A stretch of 64,000 nt of DNA, from assembly GCF_003837805.1 (NCBI RefSeq), contig NZ_RQIT01000013.1:1-64000 (forward strand), in the 5' to 3' direction. Under the pieces are notes generated by a model that was not told the origin of the DNA, did not search any database, and saw only the letters and a list, made by a program, of their open reading frames with translations. The translations under genes were made by a program, and so were the position numbers. The DNA is from Bradyrhizobium sp. RP6 (lineage in GTDB: Bacteria; Pseudomonadota; Alphaproteobacteria; Rhizobiales; Xanthobacteraceae). Every line of letters begins with the position of its first letter. Positions within the stretch are counted from its first letter, which is position 1. Shown here piece by piece: positions 57,159 through 64,000 of the stretch.

Positions 57159-57521
57159 GTGACGAAGACAATTCTGACGACCGCCATCAGGGCGGTCATC
57201 GTACTGTTGGCATGGTCCTTCGCGGCGCAGGCGCATGATCAGAGCCGCCCCGAACTCAACAGCTGGTTCGAGAGCCTAAAAAGCGGCAGGGGTCCGTGCT
57301 GCTCCGGCGCCGACGGCACGGCGCTATCCGACGCCGACTGGGAGGTGAAGGATGGCCACTACCGCGTGCGCATCAAGAGCCAATGGTGGGACGTACCGGA
57401 CGAGGCCGTGATCAAGGAGCCGAATCGCGCCGGTCCCACGATGGTCTGGCCCTTCTACGATTGGACGCTCGGCGAGGCGCGGATCGAGATCCGTTGTTTC
57501 ATCCCGGGAGCCATGATGTGA
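57159..57521 (+). CDS. Exported hypothetical protein (120 residues)
   Basis: MTKTILTTAIRAVIVLLAWSFAAQA is a signal peptide with likely cleavage before HDQSRPELN. The mature part has GPCCSGADGTALSDADWEVKDGHYRVRIKSQWWDVPDEAVIKEPNRAGPTMVWPFYDW, a pattern of a widespread small periplasmic family in Bradyrhizobium of unknown role. Three cysteines may form disulfides. It starts with GTG after a strong AAAGGAG. Confidence 0.75.
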   Translation: MTKTILTTAIRAVIVLLAWSFAAQAHDQSRPELNSWFESLKSGRGPCCSGADGTALSDADWEVKDGHYRVRIKSQWWDVPDEAVIKEPNRAGPTMVWPFYDWTLGEARIEIRCFIPGAMM

Positions 57522-57653
57522 CCGACATGACGTTTCAAACGAGGCCTGTCCTGCACTTGATCGTCGTTGCCGGCCGAAGCTGTTCCGGCGGAACGATACT
57601 GAAGGAATTTTCTGGTCGTCGATAAGCGCGCACCTTGCACAAGGGAGGCTGCT

Positions 57654-58415
57654 ATGGGCGTAATTTTTCATCAGGAAGTTGATTGCCGCGTACGACATGA
57701 TCGTTCGACGAGCGGGCACCGTAGCCTCCGTCTTGCTTACGCGATGCTCTGCGCGGTGTGCATATTCCAGCTCGCGAGTGAAGCTCGGGCGCAATGCGCC
57801 GCACGAGATGTCCTGCAGAACCATTTGACACTCAAGAAAGCTCCTTCGGCCGGCGTGCCGCAGGTGCCGGTCAGATCCGCTGCCGACGTCCCAACCTGGA
57901 AAACGATTGCGCTGGGAACTTTTGTAGATTCGTTCGCTCCCCGTAACGCGCTGGACAAGAAAGGCTGTGGTGTCGGAGGGCTGGCTGCTGAAATTCTCGC
58001 TCGACCGGCCTTTGTCGTCGGTTCTACGAAAACAGACGTCGAGCTCGTCGCTGTATCCGCGGTCGAGATCGGCTTCAGCGCCGAAGTTGTCAATCTGGCT
58101 GCGATCTATGCGCGTGCCCAGCTATTCGGTTTTGAACTTGCGGCTGCAGAGGTCGGTCCACAACTGAGGCTTCAGTATCTAGACCAGCCCATGGGTGAAT
58201 TTCTCATCATCGGAATGGAGCCGATCAAGACATGGAGCGGCGAGCCAGTCATTCTGAATGTAGCCAATGGCGGGGCCGGACTTATCCTCATTGGTCAGGA
58301 TGGCCGACCTGACGCAGAAATTGCGGCAATCTCCCGCATCGTATTCGTACGATCCAACAGATCCGTGCCCGCTGACGAGCTTGCGAAGGCGGCAGCACTC
58401 CCGCCGACGCCCTGA
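57654..58415 (+). CDS. Exported hypothetical protein (253 residues)
   Basis: GGGAGG precedes the ATG. An extended N-terminal region leads into LRLAYAMLCAVCIFQLASEARA, a signal segment with cleavage predicted before QCAARDVLQ. The mature protein has mixed alpha/beta character (WKTIALGTFVDSFAPRNALDKKGCGVGG; ISRIVFVRSNRSVPADEL) and two to three cysteines. No family is recognised. It lies 132 bp after another exported protein gene; a shared transcript is possible. Confidence 0.6.
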   Translation: MGVIFHQEVDCRVRHDRSTSGHRSLRLAYAMLCAVCIFQLASEARAQCAARDVLQNHLTLKKAPSAGVPQVPVRSAADVPTWKTIALGTFVDSFAPRNALDKKGCGVGGLAAEILARPAFVVGSTKTDVELVAVSAVEIGFSAEVVNLAAIYARAQLFGFELAAAEVGPQLRLQYLDQPMGEFLIIGMEPIKTWSGEPVILNVANGGAGLILIGQDGRPDAEIAAISRIVFVRSNRSVPADELAKAAALPPTP

Positions 58416-58635
58416 ACACGATAGGCCGGCAGCGCAGGATGCCCTTCAAGCCGACCGCGGTGTGCGACCGGCGGCATATTTCCGCACTTCGGCCGAGCCC
58501 TCAGCGATCGAACTCCATGTCCGCTGGCAGTCGGCATTCAAGGCAGGATTCGTTTTGGTTTTCCAGGTTGACCCTGGCGGTTATCGGGCCGATTCAGAGC
58601 GTCAGTCGCTGGTGCACACACCGGCTGATGACCGC

Positions 58636-59559
58636 TCAGCCGTAGTACCTCTCGAGCAGGCTTCTTTCGACCTTGCAAATGTAGGTGTATTTCGGATTGA
58701 CCATCTGGGTGCACCGGGCTTCCGCGACCTGACCGAGCAGCATGTATCCCTCCGCAGCCGGAATGTTCCAGTCGTCCTCCATCCAATAGACCATTTCCTC
58801 GAACGCGATGCGCATCGCGTCCTCCAGCGGGCGCGCGCATCCCAGCGTGCAGATGTGGGTGGCCGTTTCGATGCGCGGATGGTTCAATCGGGCGGGCGCC
58901 TTCGCGAGGGAGACCTTGACCGTGAGATTGGCGGCGATCTCGATCGCGCCCATACCGTTGCATTCGCCGTCGCCTTGGATGGCGTGGCAATCGCCCAGGA
59001 AGAGATGCGCACCTTCCTTGTTCACGCGGAAGAAGATGCTGTTGCCCGTGGTGATCTCCTGGACGTCCAGGTTGCCGCCATGCGGGCCGTTGTCGACGGT
59101 GAGAATCGCCCCGTGCACCGGCGCGACGCCGGCCACGCCGATCATCGGTTTGACCGGAAGGCGGAGATGCTCATTCCAGTGAACGTGGCCTTCCCTGACT
59201 TCGACGACGCGTGTCTGGATGCCGAACTCCTTGCGCCTGACCCAATCCGGGAACATGCCGATGCCCGGCCAGAGCGCGGTAAAGCCGAGCTTGTCGAGCT
59301 GCATGTCCACGACATCGAGGCGCAACATGTCGCCTGGCTTTGCTCCGCGCACCTCGATCGGACCGGTGGCGCCGTTCACGAAGGGCATCGTCACGTCAGC
59401 CTCGGTCAATTGCTGTCCGAGATGGCGGATGGTGCCGTCATTGGCGTTGATGGCGCATTCGACCACGAACGTTTCGCCGGCTTCCACGCTCGCGATGAAC
59501 TTGTCGTCGCCGGATAGCGCGTATTTGATGTTGCCGGCCTTGCTGATGCGCTTGGACAT
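58636..59559 (-). CDS. Acetamidase/formamidase family amidohydrolase
   Basis: A 307-residue FmdA/AmdA-type enzyme hydrolysing short amides to ammonia and acid. VNGATGPIEVRGAKPGDMLRLDVVDM, PMIGVAGVAP, TVDNGPHGGNLDVQEI, LFLGDCHAIQGDGECNGMGAIEI and IETATHICTLGCARPLEDAM are family landmarks with the metal-site residues. GGAGAG precedes the ATG. It is the last gene of an ABC transporter operon, 42 bp after the permease, so the transporter probably imports its amide substrate. A second homologue starts at 63206. Confidence 0.9.
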   Translation of the reverse strand: MSKRISKAGNIKYALSGDDKFIASVEAGETFVVECAINANDGTIRHLGQQLTEADVTMPFVNGATGPIEVRGAKPGDMLRLDVVDMQLDKLGFTALWPGIGMFPDWVRRKEFGIQTRVVEVREGHVHWNEHLRLPVKPMIGVAGVAPVHGAILTVDNGPHGGNLDVQEITTGNSIFFRVNKEGAHLFLGDCHAIQGDGECNGMGAIEIAANLTVKVSLAKAPARLNHPRIETATHICTLGCARPLEDAMRIAFEEMVYWMEDDWNIPAAEGYMLLGQVAEARCTQMVNPKYTYICKVERSLLERYYG

Positions 59560-59601
59560 GGTCTCTCCGTGAACCTTTCCGGATGTGATGATGGCTTGAA
59601 G

Positions 59602-60450
59602 TCAGGCCTGGCGCCGCCACGGGATCAGCAGCCGTTCGAGCTTACCGACGAGGTACGTCAGGGCGAGAGCGAGGACAATCGTCACGACGAGCGCCGCGAA
59701 GACCTTGGGAATGATGTAAAGCGACCCGGCCTTGAAGATTGCGTGTCCCAACCCTTCCGACGAGGACATGAACTCGCCGACGATAGCGCCGATCAGCGCG
59801 AAGCCGACCGTGAGCTTCAGTCCCGCGAAGATGTCGGTGAGCGATGCCGGGACCACGAGCTTCCGGAAGATCTGAAACTTCGAAGCGCCAAGTGTTCGCA
59901 TGAGATTGATCTGGTCGGCATCGACGCCGATCGCGCCCTTGTAAGACGTCACCAGCGCGACGATCACCACCGACAGGGTCGACATCGCGACCTTCGAGAT
60001 CAGTCCGGTGCCGAACCAGATGATCACGATGGGAGCGAGCGCGATGATGGGGATCGATCCGAGCGCGACGACGAAGGGCTGGACGACGCGGGAGACGAAT
60101 CGCGAATACCAGAGCGAGAGGCCGATCAAGGTGCCGACCAGATTGCCCATGAAGAACCCGAGCAATGTTTCCATGCCCGTGATTGCCGCATCGCGCCACA
60201 GGCTCCCGTCCTTCGCCATCTGCGCCAGAAAGCCGGCGATCGCCGACGGAGATCCGAACATGAAGGCTGCAGGGCTGCCCTTCGGCGTTGCGTGCTCCCA
60301 AAAGGCGAGGAGAGCGGCCAGGACGAGCACTTGCGTCGCCAGCACCGCGATGCTGCTGCGCAGTCTCTTCCAGCTTCGGCCCAACGGCGCGGAAACGCTT
60401 CCCATTGGCTTCGACGCATCAGCCATGCTGGTCTCGATACCTGTCGTCAT
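59602..60450 (-). CDS. ABC transporter permease (SsuC/TauC type)
   Basis: A 282-residue permease with six predicted membrane helices and the EAA-like loop MRTLGASKFQIFRKLVVPASLTDIFAGLKLTVGFALIGAIVGEF. This is the nitrate/sulfonate/taurine permease subfamily. Its ATG overlaps the ATPase stop (ATGA). The first 30 residues are cytoplasmic. It likely imports an amide or related nitrogen compound, given the linked amidase. Confidence 0.9.
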   Translation of the reverse strand: MTTGIETSMADASKPMGSVSAPLGRSWKRLRSSIAVLATQVLVLAALLAFWEHATPKGSPAAFMFGSPSAIAGFLAQMAKDGSLWRDAAITGMETLLGFFMGNLVGTLIGLSLWYSRFVSRVVQPFVVALGSIPIIALAPIVIIWFGTGLISKVAMSTLSVVIVALVTSYKGAIGVDADQINLMRTLGASKFQIFRKLVVPASLTDIFAGLKLTVGFALIGAIVGEFMSSSEGLGHAIFKAGSLYIIPKVFAALVVTIVLALALTYLVGKLERLLIPWRRQA

Positions 60451-61274
60451 TGGATCGCGACGTCGAGATCGGCCCAGATGCGCCGAACATACTGGCTGAA
60501 GTCCGGTCGCTCCCGGAGCGAGATCACGTCGGATCGGCTGACGCCGAAGTCGATGTGGTAGGTCGCCTTCACCCGCGTCGGCCGCCGCGTCAGCACGACG
60601 ACACGATCCGCCAGCGAAACCGCTTCCTCGATATCATGGGTGATGAGCAGCATCGAGCGGCCGCCCTTGCGCACCAGGTCCACCATGTCGTTTTCGATCA
60701 AGAGCTTGGTCTGGAAGTCGAGTGCGGCGAATGGCTCATCGAGCAGCAGCACGTCCGGGTCGTTGACGAGGGTCCGGGCCAGCGCCACGCGCTGCCGCAT
60801 GCCGCCAGACAGCGTCGAGGGGTAATGATCTGCGAACCCGTGCAGCCCAAGCTGATCGAGCATGGCCCGGCTGCGGTCTTCCGCTTCCGCGGCAGCCACG
60901 CCGCGAATCTCCAGGCCGAGCATGGTGTTGCCGAGCGCAGTCCGCCACGGCAGCAGCAAGTCCTTTTGCAGCATGTAACCGACGTTCTGCGGCTGACCGG
61001 AAACTTCCCGGCCGTGCCAACGGATGCGGCCGGCATCCGGTGCCATCAGACCGCACAACGTATTGAGCAGCGTGGTCTTGCCGCAGCCGGAAGGTCCGAC
61101 AATGCTGACGATCTCTCCCTTGCGCAGGGTGAGGCTGAGGTCGGCGATGACGGGCACGATCCGACCGTCAAGGTCGTAGCCTTTGGCGACGTGCTCGACG
61201 ACCAGCGGGAGGGCAGCGCGGTCGGCGGCCTCGCCCTCGCCATGCCTCGTGTCCTTGGCAGCCTCAACAATCAT
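60447..61274 (-). CDS. ABC transporter ATP-binding protein (SsuB/TauB type)
   Basis: A 275-residue ATPase. Walker A GPSGCGKTT, Q-loop GYMLQKDLLLPWRT, signature LSGGMRQR and Walker B VLLLDEPFAALD are complete. The open frame extends upstream, but the ATG at 61274 overlaps the binding-protein stop as ATGA, fixing the start (MIVEAAKDT). Second gene of the amide uptake operon. Confidence 0.92.
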   Translation of the reverse strand: MIVEAAKDTRHGEGEAADRAALPLVVEHVAKGYDLDGRIVPVIADLSLTLRKGEIVSIVGPSGCGKTTLLNTLCGLMAPDAGRIRWHGREVSGQPQNVGYMLQKDLLLPWRTALGNTMLGLEIRGVAAAEAEDRSRAMLDQLGLHGFADHYPSTLSGGMRQRVALARTLVNDPDVLLLDEPFAALDFQTKLLIENDMVDLVRKGGRSMLLITHDIEEAVSLADRVVVLTRRPTRVKATYHIDFGVSRSDVISLRERPDFSQYVRRIWADLDVAIQ

Positions 61275-62314
61275 TTCAGGCCGGCAATCGCCTTTTCGGC
61301 AAAGGAATTGTCGATGATCTGCTCGAACGGGATCGATCCCTTGGCGTTGCCGAGGTAGATCTGCATGTCCATCAGGTTCTTCCACTGGTCCGGCTTGGTG
61401 ACGACGGACTGCGCCGGAATGAGGTATTTGAGCTCGGCATCGATCGCCTTGTCGACGACGTCACCGGGTAGATCGGGGAATTCCTTCCGTGCGACCTCTT
61501 TGGCAAAGGCGGGGTCGGCGTAGGTCTTGCGCGACGCTTCCTCGAAGGAGGTTACGAGCGCCTGCACCATCTCGGGATCCTTCTGGATGGTCGAGGGCAG
61601 CACCATGATTCCGGTGTTGCAGAACGGTCCGACATAGTTGGAAAAGTCGAACACGACCTTCGCACCTTGCGCCTCGGCAGCGGCGACGCTCGGCTGATAC
61701 GCGACCGCCATGTCAGCCTGTCCCGCCAGCATCGCCGCGATCTCGGTGCCGGGATTGACCGGGACGATCGTCGCGTCTGCGCCCAGTTTCAGGCCGGCTT
61801 TTTCAAGCATCCGCTTCGTGACGCTGAAATTGGTGTTGGGCTCGGGCGAGGTGACGATCTTGAGTCCCTTGAACTCCTTCGGATCGGTGATCGGCTTGAG
61901 CGTCTTGGAGACGCCGAAGTAGTGCGCGCGCTGCACGACCGTCCCCACGACGACGCCGGGGCCGCCGTTCTCGCGCGAGATTTGCGCCATCGTCGCATCG
62001 CCGATCGCGAAATCTGCGGACCCACCGAGCACGGCCGCGAAGGTCTGGGTGTCGCCGCCAGCGGCGCTCACCTTCATGTCGAGGCCGTTCTTCTTGAAGA
62101 TGCCGGCATGCATGCCGACGTAGAGATTGATGTAACCCAGATTGTGCACGGCCTCGCTGAAGCGAATGGTCTTGAGCGCGGCCGCGGAGGCGACGCGGGA
62201 TCCGAACAGCGGTGTGGCGCCGACACCGGCAGCGAGCACGGAGGCAGCAAGGAAATGGCGGCGGCTGAGCACACGACCACTCGGCGTGGCCGGAGGACGA
62301 GCATTTTCGGTCAT
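61271..62314 (-). CDS. ABC transporter substrate-binding protein (SsuA/THI5-like)
   Basis: A 347-residue periplasmic binding protein. LSRRHFLAASVLAAGVGATPLFGSRVASA is a Tat-type leader with twin arginines at about 17-18 of the called start. INLYVGMHAGIFKKNGLDMKVSAAGGDTQTFAAVLGGSADFAIGDATMAQISRENG is the usual NMT1/SsuA-like core. The ATG at 62314 has GGAG about 11 bp upstream. It leads the transporter-amidase operon. Confidence 0.9.
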   Translation of the reverse strand: MTENARPPATPSGRVLSRRHFLAASVLAAGVGATPLFGSRVASAAALKTIRFSEAVHNLGYINLYVGMHAGIFKKNGLDMKVSAAGGDTQTFAAVLGGSADFAIGDATMAQISRENGGPGVVVGTVVQRAHYFGVSKTLKPITDPKEFKGLKIVTSPEPNTNFSVTKRMLEKAGLKLGADATIVPVNPGTEIAAMLAGQADMAVAYQPSVAAAEAQGAKVVFDFSNYVGPFCNTGIMVLPSTIQKDPEMVQALVTSFEEASRKTYADPAFAKEVARKEFPDLPGDVVDKAIDAELKYLIPAQSVVTKPDQWKNLMDMQIYLGNAKGSIPFEQIIDNSFAEKAIAGLK

Positions 62315-62468
62315 GGCACGAATTTCTCCAGAACTGCTGACAGGCAGCCCCAAAGACTAGGTGTCGACCTCCGCTCATCAAGCCGAAATAAGCGACGCAT
62401 TTTGCGCGCGATTTAAACCGCCGTTGGAATATGTCGCGCGATTGACACAGAGCGGAAGCGGCTGACCT

Positions 62469-62509
62469 GGCAATGCTGTTTTATTGCCCGTTGCGCAATC
62501 GCGCTGCCG
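62469..62509 (-). promoter_or_regulatory. Candidate sigma-54-like promoter and inverted repeat
   Basis: The minus strand has CGGCAGCGCGATTGC (62509 to 62495), with GG and GC exactly 10 bp apart as in -24/-12 elements, though several consensus bases are missing. GGCAAT-N8-ATTGCC (62469-62488) covers the expected start site. Amide use is often nitrogen-controlled, which makes this worth testing. Support is weak. Confidence 0.25.
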
Positions 62510-62643
62510 AAATAGACATCCGACTGTCGTCGATTTCGTCATTTTTGACATTATCGCTGCACAAAGATTTTGCAGAGGCGGCACGGGAACTCGCCAAGCA
62601 CCGCTTCGCCTGCAAGCGTCGCTGAGCCGCGGTGTCGTGCGCG

Positions 62644-63012
62644 TTACGGATTGACACGTACCGAGGAGAAGCGGCCGGTCAGCGCGCCGCCGCACTTCTC
62701 GGCCGCAATCCGGCTGGCGCGGGTGCCGTCTCGCGGACCGACTGCGGTCACGCCCTGTCTCTTCTCGGTGTCCGTGTTGCGCAGCAATTCGAAGAGATTG
62801 CTCACGAGCCCGCGCAAGCGCAGGTTCTCCGATTTCAACTCGTTCATCTGTTGAACCGCGTGGACGTCGAGCCCGCCGAGGCTGCGGCGCCAGCGGTAGA
62901 ACGTACGCTCGGTAATGCCGGCGGCCTTGCATATTTCTGCAATCGGCACTCCGGAACTCGCCTCGGCGAGGAGATGAATGATCTCATTCTCGGTAAACCG
63001 GGATCGCCTCAT
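62644..63012 (-). CDS. Orphan IS3 OrfA-like HTH protein
   Basis: A 122-residue protein with a transposase OrfA-type helix-turn-helix (FTENEIIHLLAEASSGVPIAEICKAAGITERTFYRWRRSLGGLDVHAVQQMNELKSENLRLRGLVSNLFELL) followed by a leucine-zipper segment, as in IS3-family OrfA. No OrfB or terminal repeats follow, and the C-terminal 40 residues are unlike transposases. The ATG at 63012 has GGAGAG. It lies between two amidase loci, so it is either an IS remnant or a recruited regulator. Confidence 0.75.
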   Translation of the reverse strand: MRRSRFTENEIIHLLAEASSGVPIAEICKAAGITERTFYRWRRSLGGLDVHAVQQMNELKSENLRLRGLVSNLFELLRNTDTEKRQGVTAVGPRDGTRASRIAAEKCGGALTGRFSSVRVNP

Positions 63013-63205
63013 CGATCTCTCCATCGGCCCGCCATTTGCACGGCGCTTAACCGCCGTGCGCGGCGCTGGGCCTGAGGTCGAGTATAGCCGAAGGATCGCC
63101 GCCGCCTAGAACATCCAAGCACGATTTTGCCGGACGCACCGTTGGCGATCCGGCGCCGACTTTGAACAAAAGAGTGCCCTGAAACGCTACGCCTGGAGTT
63201 GTCCA

Positions 63206-64000
63206 ATGCAGCGCCGCCACGAAATACCCAGCACGCCCGAGAACATGGTTTGGGGGTATCTGGACTGCAACACACCACCTGTGCTGGAAATCAACTCCGG
63301 CGATAGCGTGACGCTGCATAGCTTCCCGGCGGGAGGGAAGGAGACGCTTCCAGACGACCTCTCGCTGGTTCCGGAAGACTATCGGCTTGCCCTCGAGACG
63401 ATGCAGCCCGGGCCCGGGCCTCACTTCATTACCGGACCTGTCTACGTACGGGGCGCCAATGTCGGCGACACGCTCCAGGTCGACATCCTCAGCGTGAAGG
63501 TTCGCCAGGACTGGGGTTTCGTGTCGATCCTGCCGCTGCTTGGAACGCTACCGGACGAGTTCACCGACTACGAGACGATCCACCCGGTGATCGACCGCAA
63601 GCGCGAGGTCTGCATCATGCCATGGGGCACGGAAATGCCGCTCGACCCGTTCTTCGGCATCATTGCGACGGCGCCGCCACCGAGCTGGGGCCGCTGCGGG
63701 TCGCCCGTTCCGCGCGCGTTCGGCGGCAACATGGACAACAAGGAGCTACGAGCCGGCACGACGTTGTATCTCCCGGTGTTCAACGAGGGCGCGTTGTTCT
63801 TCGCCGGCGACGGCCACGGCGTGCAGGGCGACGGCGAAGTCTGCATTACCGCGCTCGAGACCGGCGTCACCGGAACCTTCCGTCTGACGGTACGCAAGGA
63901 CATGGATATCAAATGGCCTTTCGCGGAAAGCGCCACGCATCTCATGTCGATCGGCCTCGATGAGGATCTCGACGACGCCGCCAAACAAGCTGTTCGGGAA
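63206..64000 (+). CDS. Second acetamidase/formamidase, truncated by window edge
   Basis: Open from the ATG at 63206 (GGAG upstream) to the last base without a stop, 265 codons. It begins MQRRHEIPSTPENMVWGYLD, and has PVYVRGANVGDTLQVDILSV, FGGNMDNKELRAGTTLYLPVFNEGALFFAGDGHGVQGDGE and ALETGVTGTFRLTV, the FmdA-family pattern with the metal-ligand GDGHGVQGDGE. It is more distant from the amidase at 58636 than a recent duplicate would be. The ending lies beyond the window. Confidence 0.88.
   Translation, partial: MQRRHEIPSTPENMVWGYLDCNTPPVLEINSGDSVTLHSFPAGGKETLPDDLSLVPEDYRLALETMQPGPGPHFITGPVYVRGANVGDTLQVDILSVKVRQDWGFVSILPLLGTLPDEFTDYETIHPVIDRKREVCIMPWGTEMPLDPFFGIIATAPPPSWGRCGSPVPRAFGGNMDNKELRAGTTLYLPVFNEGALFFAGDGHGVQGDGEVCITALETGVTGTFRLTVRKDMDIKWPFAESATHLMSIGLDEDLDDAAKQAVRE

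Overview
The window is GC-rich chromosomal DNA of an alphaproteobacterium, most likely Bradyrhizobium or a close relative in the Rhizobiales. The reasons are the phosphonate gene order, the rhizobial intergenic palindromes, an Irr/ICE-like box before a TonB receptor gene, and the overall protein repertoire. Family assignments come from reading motifs; no database search was possible.

Layout. Bases 1-300 hold the end of a possible IS transposase with repeat debris. Bases 298-14752 are a carbon-phosphorus (C-P) lyase locus in three operons plus a regulator: phnGHIJKLMN with a trailing PPOX flavoprotein (minus strand), phnF (plus), phnC-D-E1-E2 (minus), and hexapeptide transferase, second phnM and DUF1045 gene (plus). 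Bases 14762-25349 hold a methanethiol oxidase pair, a DapA-family / enoyl-CoA hydratase / MarR group, a tannase relic, a patatin/GntP pair, serA and a triple-rhodanese protein. Bases 25446-33946 hold a DUF1963 protein, an iron-uptake pair (PepSY protein and TonB receptor), a DapA-family / FAD dehydrogenase / GntR group, and an unlisted 54-codon gene. A YgiQ radical SAM gene follows. Bases 36268-42740 are a gene-poor accessory stretch with an MFS transporter, small orphans, a NepR-like protein and a methyltransferase. Then come a multicopper oxidase gene interrupted by an in-frame stop, a giant RTX nuclease/5'-nucleotidase of 2831 residues, and its divergent type I secretion genes. The right end holds two secreted hypothetical proteins and an amide ABC transporter/amidase operon, with an orphan IS3 OrfA-like gene and a second, truncated amidase.

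Main theme. The window looks like a phosphorus-scavenging region. The phnG promoter has an 18-bp Pho-box-like sequence, exactly 10 bp upstream of a -10-like hexamer, which abuts a perfect 12-4-12 palindrome fitting PhnF. A four-fold NYGTCAT array lies between phnC and the second phnM operon. The RTX gene, whose product has the catalytic motifs both to cut DNA and to release phosphate from nucleotides, has its own Pho-box-like element. No phnP is present; the DUF1045 protein carries both HxT motifs of 2H phosphoesterases and is a candidate replacement for the cyclic-phosphate step. These regulatory and functional links are inferences.
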